Shown: positions 56,692 to 64,000 of the stretch, in pieces
Numbering within the stretch: the first letter of the stretch is position 1
Layout: each line of letters opens with the position of its first letter
Origin: Capillidium heterosporum
Lineage: Eukaryota; Entomophthoromycota; Entomophthoromycetes; Entomophthorales; Capillidiaceae
Reading direction: 5' to 3'
DNA: 64,000 bases
Assembly (NCBI GenBank): GCA_016630905.1
Contig: WBMQ01000012.1
Location: 248,001 to 312,000, forward strand
Position numbers and translations under genes: made by a program
Notes under the pieces: generated by a model
The model's database searches: none
Told to the model about the DNA's origin: nothing
The model's input: only the letters and a program-made list of their open reading frames with translations

Positions 56692-58350
56692 ATGAAGCTG
56701 CTCCCACTACTCCTAGTAACTTCAACTGTACTATCCGATCCCACTTTACTATGGCCCAAAGTCAACTCCTTGACCTTCGGAGATAAAATCATCCAACTGA
56801 GTCCAACTTTAGCCTTCAAAACTCAAAGTATAAGTTCCATCCTAGCTAAAGCTATCCAGCGTACCCAAGATCTGATCAAAGTGGAGAAATACCAGAGTGT
56901 AGTACCTAGTTTCAGACCTACTATCAGCACAACCACCCTTCCAACTCTGACTGAAGTTTCCATAGCTATCAATCAAAGTTCAGAAACTTTAAGCTTGGAA
57001 ACCGATGAGTCCTACACCTTAACTATCAATTTAAAACCAGGCAGTAACGAAGAATATCAAGTCAACGTAGTTTCTAACACTGTCTATGGGAGCATGTACG
57101 CACTAACAACTTTAGTGCAACTCATTCAATATGATCCCACCACTGACCTCAAAGTTCTAGTCAAACTACCTATCCAAATCAAAGATGAGCCCAAATACAA
57201 GCATAGAGGTCTGTTGCTAGACACCTCTCGAAACTTCTTCCCTCTTCAAGATATTCGACGTACCATCGACGGTCTAGCTTTTACCAAGATGAATGTCTTC
57301 CACTGGCACATAATGGACTCTCATTCCTTCCCTTTTCAATCAAAAACTCACCCCACTCTCTACAAGAACGGTGCCTACTCTGATACAATGACTTACAGCT
57401 ACCAAGATATTGAATCTATAATTGAGTATGCTAAGGATCGCGGAGTCCGTGTTATCCCTGAAATCGAAGCTCCAGCCCACTCCTATGCCATGGCCAAAGC
57501 TTATCCAAAACTAGGTTTGTGTATGGATGACCCCCGATGGGATGTAGTAGCAGGCCAAGCACCTAGTGGTCAGCTGGACCCTACCAACTCTTTAAGTATC
57601 AATGTAGTTAACGATTTGATCGACGAATTTAATACAATCTTCCCCGACAAGTATATCCACCTCAGTGGCGATGAGATCAATTTGAAATGCTGGTCAGAAG
57701 CTAAATCGGTCCAAGACTATTTGAAGTTGCATGGAGGTACCGTCAATGACCTCTCCAACAGCTTTACCATGCAAATGCACAACAAAGCCAAAAGCTTGAA
57801 TAAGAACATCGTTGTATGGGAGGAACTCGTCCTCAATCACAACTTGAAGTTACCTCAAGGTTCAGCTGTCCAGATGTGGTTCAGAGTCGAGAACACTAAC
57901 AAAGTTATTGACTTGGGCTACGACGTCATTATGTCTAGCGTCGGTAATTGGTACTTGGACTGTGGACGTGGTACTTGGAAGGGCGATGCTCCCAACCAAA
58001 ACTCTCCATGTGAGCCTTATAAATCGTGGCAGAAGGTTTATACTTACGATTTGACCAAAGGTTTAACTACCAACCAAGCTAAAAAGGTTTTGGGTGGGGA
58101 AACTGCTGCTTGGACTGAACTTATCGACTCCAACAATTTAGATCCATTGTTGTGGCCTAGGGTCAATGCCGCTGCCGAAGTATTATGGTCAGGCAACAAA
58201 GCTGCCAATGGACAGGTGGCTTCTACGAAGGAAGTAGGTCCTAGGTTGAACAATTTTAGGTTTAGGTTAGTGGAGCGAGGCTTCCGGCCAGAACCAGTAC
58301 AACCTTTGTGGTGCGTACAGAATCCCAACAGGTGTGATGTGCCTAAATAA
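56692..58350 (+). CDS. Beta-N-acetylhexosaminidase (GH20), secreted
   Basis: Exo-enzyme releasing N-acetylglucosamine from chitin oligomers and glycans, acting outside the cell or in the wall. Intronless, 552 aa, from ATG 56692 with signal peptide MKLLPLLLVTSTVLS. The GH20 N-terminal domain spans about 20-150. The barrel begins YKHRGLLLDTSRNFFPL, continues with MNVFHWHIMDSHSFPFQ and VIPEIEAPAHSYA, and reaches the catalytic pair Asp327-Glu328 in HLSGDEINLKCW. C-terminal conserved parts are VWEELVLNHNL, SSVGNWYLDCGRGTW, GGETAAWTELID and PRVNAAAEVLWS. The key residues are complete. A truncated copy of its last third lies on the other strand at 19638-20075. Roles in chitin turnover or in feeding on chitin are both plausible. 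Confidence 0.95.
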   Translation: MKLLPLLLVTSTVLSDPTLLWPKVNSLTFGDKIIQLSPTLAFKTQSISSILAKAIQRTQDLIKVEKYQSVVPSFRPTISTTTLPTLTEVSIAINQSSETLSLETDESYTLTINLKPGSNEEYQVNVVSNTVYGSMYALTTLVQLIQYDPTTDLKVLVKLPIQIKDEPKYKHRGLLLDTSRNFFPLQDIRRTIDGLAFTKMNVFHWHIMDSHSFPFQSKTHPTLYKNGAYSDTMTYSYQDIESIIEYAKDRGVRVIPEIEAPAHSYAMAKAYPKLGLCMDDPRWDVVAGQAPSGQLDPTNSLSINVVNDLIDEFNTIFPDKYIHLSGDEINLKCWSEAKSVQDYLKLHGGTVNDLSNSFTMQMHNKAKSLNKNIVVWEELVLNHNLKLPQGSAVQMWFRVENTNKVIDLGYDVIMSSVGNWYLDCGRGTWKGDAPNQNSPCEPYKSWQKVYTYDLTKGLTTNQAKKVLGGETAAWTELIDSNNLDPLLWPRVNAAAEVLWSGNKAANGQVASTKEVGPRLNNFRFRLVERGFRPEPVQPLWCVQNPNRCDVPK

Positions 58351-59816
58351 AATGAATGTTTTGAGATATGTATATTTGAGCAGTGTTGAATTCCCTGCCT
58401 TTTTTATTTTCTATATATTGATATTGAATAGGTATGAGTTGTAATGTGCTTTGTAGGTCCTGCAAGGAAACTTACCATCACCATTCTACTCTACTTTTGC
58501 AAAAACAGTTACTCAACTATGTTGTTGATCTAAGGATGGGTTTTTATTAGATCAATTTGACTTTATTTTTAATACTACCATCTAAGCTAGACTAGTTGAC
58601 CTACTGGTAGCTTTTCTACTATATTGAAAAACTTGCAATATAAAACGGCTCTTCTATCATTTTTAATGTGCTTTTGATTTCTACTGCTTCTACTTTGAAG
58701 GCTTTAGTTTAGGAGATGAACCTAAAGCAATTTAGCTCAAGACAATCAGTTGTAGACCGATATTCCAAATAGTATCAGCTCAATTTGGATATTGGTACCA
58801 GGACCAAGATCAAAGCTTAGAGTGGCTTAGTCTTATATGTAGAATAGTATTCCCACTAGAATCAAAAAGAACATTTTGTTTTAACTATCGGTAGTTTTGA
58901 TTTGGTTTATTCTTAAAGACTGCTTCATTTTGGACCCTTATAAAAATCACCAATCTGCATCAATCGAAGCTTTTACAATCGTTACTTGAAAATATAAATA
59001 TACTTATGATGGAAACCCTAGACCAGACGGATTCGATGTAAATCTTTGTTCTCTGGAGTTTTTAAATCTCATTTTCTAAAATATTGTATCGTACAATTCT
59101 TTTTATTATATCAGTATATTGATTTTAACGCTGAAAATGGATTTTATTGTTATAAATACTATTATAGACCTCAAAAGTGGCAGTATAGGAACCTATCCTT
59201 TAGACTTCAGGTATTGCAGTTCTGCATCGTTTTAACAAATTAGTTCTAAAGTTGGCTGAATAAAAACTTCAGAGAACTGGTTGATCTCCAGTAGGGCTGT
59301 AGTCTTAGATATACACATCTGGCATCGTACCTTCATCCTTACTTCAGTTTTGATAGGTTTAATAGACACTTTTGGTACTATGGGAGCTTAGATTATATCA
59401 GCTATGGACTTGGAAGTTTAGGTAGAATGCTGTGAAACATTACCCTACCATTCAAATAGATGCAAGATATAAAATATTATTAAGTGCTTCAAGAAATTTA
59501 TCTTAAGCTATGAACCTGAACCAGGGCCTAGGTAAAATATTCGTGACACTGTTCTGAAGTACGCACTTGAATAGAGTACTAGGGTTATATGTAGATGCAG
59601 GGATATCCAATAGATAAGCCACAGAATTTAGGAAACTACAAAACATAAGTTTCAAGCATTAGTTTTATTACACAGGAAGGAACCACGAAGCCAATATTTC
59701 ACAAGATAAGCTAGTTGAATTACACTCAAAGATGGGTGCTTTACTTTCAATAGAAAAAGTTGCCAGAGGTTCAAAGTCACAGCAGATATTTACAGTTGAG
59801 GGTGACAAGCCAAAAA
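58351..59816. other. Intergenic; first 200 bases duplicated at 19440
   Basis: The first 200 or so bases after the hexosaminidase stop match the flank of the pseudogene at 19440-19637. The rest is AT-rich with no supported gene; the frame at 59046-59243 is aromatic-rich and motif-free. Confidence 0.55.
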
Positions 59817-60902
59817 TTAGTTGTTGTTACCTTGCTCTTGGAGGATGACGACCTTATCCAAACTTTTGATGGTCTCATGCATCCCCTTTAGCTGGTCGTA
59901 GCTGTCCAATAGACCTTTCAAACTGCTCTGAGCCCCCTCCAAAACTGAGTTAATTTGCTTCTCCAGCAGCTGTTTCTTCAACTCGACGGACTGCTTCCAC
60001 TGGGTTGAATCCAACGTACCAGTACTCGATGTCAAGCTGTCGATGATCTCATTGAGTCGAATGTTGTCAATCTCCATCTGAAACTTCTGGTTGGTCAACT
60101 CCTCCATACTCTGGTCCTTCATATGCAGTTGGTTTTTGAGCTCCGAGTTCAGTTTCTCAGCTTCGATACAGCGCAAGGTAACACTCTTCAGCTTGGTCGT
60201 CAGGTCTTGCTGTTTAGCCGAGTTGAGTTTGAGTTCGGTGTTGAGCTGGGTAATGTGGAATTGCGACTTGGATAATTCGTTCGACAACGTGTTGACGGTC
60301 TTACTCTTCATCTCCAAGCTTTCGCTCAAGCGTTCGATCTCCAATGCCAACTTGGAAGAGGAAGTGAAAGGTTGGTCTTCAAATTGAGCTTTTATGTCGG
60401 TTAAACCTAGGCCGTTTATTTGTTCGGGGAGACTTTCGTAAGATTCCAATGACACGCTTTTAAGTTGTCGGCTATTGGATCGGCTATCCTCAGCTTCCGA
60501 GTCTTCATCTTGAAAGTAACTGATGGGATGACTTTCTGCCTCCTCATTTTCGATAGGTTCTTCTACAAAGTGATACCCATCGGGCGTAACCCTATCCGAA
60601 TCGAACATCGTCGTAAGCTTTAAAGCGTTACCATTATGATTAGTATTCCTGCTCTCAAAGTTGTTGGGCTGGGTTGGCAATTCTCGACTCTGGCCATATC
60701 CTTGGGTATGGGAAGATGTCGTGGATAAGCTGGGAAAGTTGGGAGGCGTTTTGAAGAATGGGCTGATGAGTGGTCCGTTGGAACTATCCTTCTTACCGTT
60801 GCGCCGATAAGTGGCAAAGGCGGACGTATACTTTGGCTTCTCCTTTTTCGTTTTGATTCCGTCCTGTGGTGATGTTTTGGGGTAGAACTGGGAGTTGTCC
60901 AT
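59817..60902 (-). CDS. Coiled-coil protein of unknown function, 361 aa
   Basis: Intronless gene from ATG 60902 (MDNSQFYPKTSPQDG). The first 170 residues are disordered, with basic and Ser/Pro-rich segments and an acidic patch (SYFQDEDSEAEDSRS). From about 185 to 355 the sequence is a long heptad-patterned helix, e.g. LALEIERLSESLEMKSKTVN, LNTELKLNSAKQQDLTTKLK and LNSELKNQLHMKDQSMEELT, so a dimeric coiled coil is likely. I recognise no family. The layout would fit a cytoskeletal or vesicle tether protein. It faces another coiled-coil gene at 61703 across an 800-bp divergent promoter, which may point to shared expression. Confidence 0.75.
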   Translation of the reverse strand: MDNSQFYPKTSPQDGIKTKKEKPKYTSAFATYRRNGKKDSSNGPLISPFFKTPPNFPSLSTTSSHTQGYGQSRELPTQPNNFESRNTNHNGNALKLTTMFDSDRVTPDGYHFVEEPIENEEAESHPISYFQDEDSEAEDSRSNSRQLKSVSLESYESLPEQINGLGLTDIKAQFEDQPFTSSSKLALEIERLSESLEMKSKTVNTLSNELSKSQFHITQLNTELKLNSAKQQDLTTKLKSVTLRCIEAEKLNSELKNQLHMKDQSMEELTNQKFQMEIDNIRLNEIIDSLTSSTGTLDSTQWKQSVELKKQLLEKQINSVLEGAQSSLKGLLDSYDQLKGMHETIKSLDKVVILQEQGNNN

Positions 60903-61702
60903 CGCTTTCTCTCTTTACTCTCTCTCTTCGTGTTCCTTGGTCGCTTGCAGTAAAAGATTTATCACTTGAATCCAAAGTTTCAGGCTTACTGCATTGCACC
61001 TTTCCAATTTTCTGTTGATTCTCCACAGTTGCATTTTTCTTGAGGAAATAACCTATTTTGGAAGGAGGGTGTCAAAATTGAAGCTTTTGCAAAAACTCCG
61101 TACCCAGGCGAACTGATCCGCTTAAAAGTTGAATTCGTCTTCACTGGACAACGTGTCAAATAGAACCATATATTCTATATACACTTTTGATGAGATGTAC
61201 ATATCTTCATACAACGGTTTAAAATATAGTGGATTGCAAGCATTACATTGGCATCGCCATCAAACCTGGAGTAGTCTGGAAATTTATACTTCGATTTGCC
61301 ACCCACAATTTGAAGCCCTTTGAAAATAGGCTTTTTGTAATAATGCAGTTTCCAATCACACTACTGCAACATGAATTCTTTCCTTACAATTTATTTGTTG
61401 AATCCTAAAACCTGACAAGTGGAAGTTTATTTGATAGGCTAATTTTATACTATACTCGAAATGTATAATTAATTATCTGAAAAAATATTCGCCTTAGACC
61501 AATGACCACTATTCTATAAAAATAGAAATGCTCTAAAATAAGACATTGGATTTTACGTCTCTCCAGATTTAAGCTTCACTACAACTAGACCGAAACAGAT
61601 ACCCCCTAAGAAAAGTGCTGCAGATCTATATAGCTTGCTTCCACTTACAACGACCTGAACTATCTACAATAAATTTACAGTTTTTGAGATTTTAAAGCCT
61701 AG
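60903..61702. other. Divergent promoter region between two coiled-coil genes
   Basis: 800 bp of AT-rich DNA between start codons on opposite strands. The frame at 61129-61323 has no motif. No gene seen. Confidence 0.55.
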
Positions 61703-63685
61703 ATGTCATTTAGTAAGTTAAAATTTAAAACTGGGTCTTGGCTGCTGGGTCTAGACAAGGCAAAGGGTAACCAGAGTCAAAGTTCATTAAATGGAATAGA
61801 TGGAGTTGGGTATAACAACAGGTAACTAACTTCTAAAATAGCCTCTTTAATAGCTTTGTAGTTCTACCCATAGTTTAAACATCAACGACAAAGGTTTAAG
61901 GAAGCAGCGGGCACGAACCAACTCAGTCAGCAACTCCGAAATAAGGTACTTATTCAACTGTCAATTTTGTTTAAATTTTTTAAAGTAACAGCGAAGATGA
62001 CAGGTTAGTTTCGCCTTTAAACTCGCCACCCACTGTCAATCAAGAAGTTCAGCTAAAGTTAATTGAACTCAAAGATGACCTCTCCAAAATGAATCTTGAG
62101 AACCAAAAGTTAACTGAAACGATAAAAAAGAAGGACTCTCTCCAATCAACCCACGAGTCTGTAATAAAAAATCTGACCGATCAAGTTGAAGAGTTGAAGT
62201 TCTTACTGGATGTCGAAAAAGATAATTTGAAGAGGGAGGCGGAGCTGAGGCTTGAATTGGAAGCTGGTAAGAACATCATGGTCCGGCAGGAAAAGGAGTT
62301 GTCCATCTGTAAGGAAAACTTAGAAGTCGAAGTATTATCTACTATATATTTTAGCTAACGATTCGTAATTTAGAATACAAAGCTGAAAGATGATCTGAAC
62401 CAGCTAAGGACTCGGCGTAAATTTTATTGCTAGTAAAGTTAAATTAACATTCTTAAGTAGTAGATGCATCTCAAACAAAGTCCCAAGCGGAACCAGCACA
62501 CGACAACTACCACTTAATCGTCGAAGAACGTAACCAACTAAAGCGATGGTTCGATGAAGAAAAGGTAGTTATATCTGTTGGACTCGGTTTTGATAATGAA
62601 AATGCTTAGATGCGCCATGATCAGCTTAGAGATGAATGGCTTGAAGCCAAAAGTGAGATCAAGAGGCTGAACTTGAAGCTAAGGTAAATATTGATGCAAC
62701 TTATCCAACTAAACTTTCGCTTCTAGGGAATATGAAAATACCTGCGGCGACCAGATTGAGCAGATTAAGGTATAGATTTATAGCATCGATTATCGCTAAT
62801 TTTTTAGAGTTTAGAAAGTCGTGATGCCTCCTACAATGAAGGCATCGTAAAGTAAGTTTTCAAATCAATGCTAAAACTTAACATGACCCAAGGGAAGTCA
62901 ACTACTACCGTGACCAACTGGATGAAGCAATCCGCATCAAGGAGGAACTCAAAGTACCAACATTTTTACACCTTGTGCTAACTTTTTCAAGTTGGAGCTA
63001 GAACGCAGCAACGACCAAACCAAAGTTTTACGTTCTACTATGGAACAACTGTTGAAAGCAGGGGTTGGTGAAGGACGTACAGACCATGCGACCAACTCTA
63101 GCCCATTAGCTTCACCAACCGCCTCTCGGTTCAATTCATTGCCAAGACGTGAAAGGTATAATAGCCTCCAAGATCATCTTTTTTACTTTTTTGCTTAGGG
63201 ACTACAGTAATCCAACTAGTAGCCGTACCAAGTCAGTGGCCAGCAGCGATGACTTTGAGCAGGTCCAAGCCCCGCAACAGCCGGAATCCATTCCCAACCG
63301 GTACAGCAACAGCCACGACCGACGCCGTACCTTGAGCTACGAACCGTGGCAGAATACACCTCCTTCCCCCCACGTTTCAACCTACTTCACCCCACCTGAA
63401 TCCAATATCTTACCTACCATCGTACCTGAACCAGTAGGTCAGACTCCCAGTGCCGAAACCGAGTGTCTAACGTTGGATCCCGACAGTTTGGAAAGTCTCG
63501 ATCTCAAACTCAAGCAGCTGCTGAAAGAAAAAGAGAAGGTTGAGGCCGAGTACTCGCGTATCCCCATCTCCAAAGTTACGTTAAACATGCGCCGGAGGAA
63601 GGAAAAGTTAGAAGAACAGCTAGATACTTTGGACTCTGATATTTCAGGGGTACGTTTGAAGATTCGGGGCCTCAAGGTGTTGTAA
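61703..63685 (+). CDS. Eleven-exon coiled-coil protein of unknown function, 518 aa
   Basis: Eleven small exons: 61703-61821, 61874-61945, 61986-62331, 62374-62416, 62461-62564, 62610-62683, 62727-62769, 62808-62851, 62893-62953, 62992-63155 and 63199-63685. They join in one frame to 518 aa, with introns of 37-52 nt. The start MSFSKLKFKTGSWLLGLDKA is amphipathic. Residues about 70-310 form a long coiled coil (LKLIELKDDLSKMNLENQKL, LTDQVEELKFLLDVEKDNLK, YYRDQLDEAIRIKEELKLEL). A Ser/Pro-rich linker follows, then a compact C-terminal helix pair: LLKEKEKVEAEYSRIPISKV and RRRKEKLEEQLDTLDSDISG. This closing block looks like a conserved module, but I cannot name it. Four exons are under 62 nt, the most intron-dense gene in the window. 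Confidence 0.78.
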
Positions 63686-64000
63686 TGCTGGCTATTAGTT
63701 TCGTTTGATTTCTACGTCTAAACCAACTTCAGCATACCTTTTTGATTTTAACCTTTTAGTATCGTTAATCTGCAACTCTTCCAAACTCGGTCCTTGATTC
63801 CTTTTGATTTAATTTGTCCTTATCCATTCATCACCCCTACTACCGATATCAAATGTTTTGCAAATTTTCCTCCCCAACCATTTGAATCCCCGACTGCCTC
63901 TCCTACCGTTCCAAGCTTCGCTTTATAGGTAGATACACCTTATATAAGGTCCTATACCTATATCAAATGGGGGATAAGACTACTTCAACCCTTCTTTTCC
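63686..64000. other. Intergenic, window end
   Basis: Downstream of the coiled-coil gene. No feature seen before the window ends. Confidence 0.5.

Overview
The window is nuclear DNA from a fungus, most likely an early-diverging filamentous lineage (Zoopagomycota-like, e.g. Entomophthoromycotina or Kickxellomycotina). Three things suggest this. The gene set is fungal: an APSES factor, Vac8, Bem3-type RhoGAP, Atg27, and Vps36 with a zinc finger inserted in its GLUE domain. There is also a membrane ADAM protease and a pair of seven-helix receptors of a kind I associate with these lineages. Introns are very short, mostly 31-63 nt, with GT..AG ends and a near-yeast branch site (TACTAAC/CTAAT) close to the acceptor. 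Intergenic DNA is AT-rich and roomy, while highly expressed genes such as CDC48 are visibly GC-richer. I rebuilt thirteen multi-exon genes by hand; every exon sum is a multiple of three.

Layout. 1-3586 is gene-poor. CDC48 (3587-6215, +) converges on TSR2 (7150-7679, -). 8165-13245 (+) is a tandem array of three intronless glycine-N-acyltransferase-like genes, the first with a damaged N-terminus. An unnamed conserved protein follows (13494-14681, -), then tRNA-Ser(GCT), a pseudouridine-degrading PsuG-PfkB fusion (15734-18195, +) and, tail to tail 30 bp away, the small RPA subunit RFA3 (18226-18724, -). 19440-20075 holds a 3' fragment of a beta-hexosaminidase gene whose intact relative lies at 56692-58350. 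Two divergent six-exon receptor genes (20527-21747, -; 23469-24694, +) come next, then a small type I membrane protein, an F-box/LRR-like protein and an Xbp1-like APSES regulator with 2.4 kb of empty upstream DNA.

32808-35398 (-) is the ADAM metalloprotease; tRNA-Thr(CGT) follows at 36205. VPS36 (36838-38325, +) converges on BMS1 (38891-42548, -). A Bem3-type PX-PH-RhoGAP (44580-49264, +), RAD51 (50345-51427, +), an ATG27-like protein (51664-52727, -), VAC8 (53590-55569, -) and the intact hexosaminidase follow. The window ends with two divergent coiled-coil genes of unknown function (59817-60902, -; 61703-63685, +).

Functionally, much of the window is housekeeping: protein extraction (Cdc48), ribosome assembly (Tsr2, Bms1), DNA replication and repair (Rfa3, Rad51), and vacuole/endosome traffic and autophagy (Vps36, Vac8, Atg27). 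The accessory part is sensing and the cell surface (receptors, ADAM, the small membrane protein, hexosaminidase) and the acyltransferase array. I saw no transposon, LTR element, virus-like element or CRISPR array.
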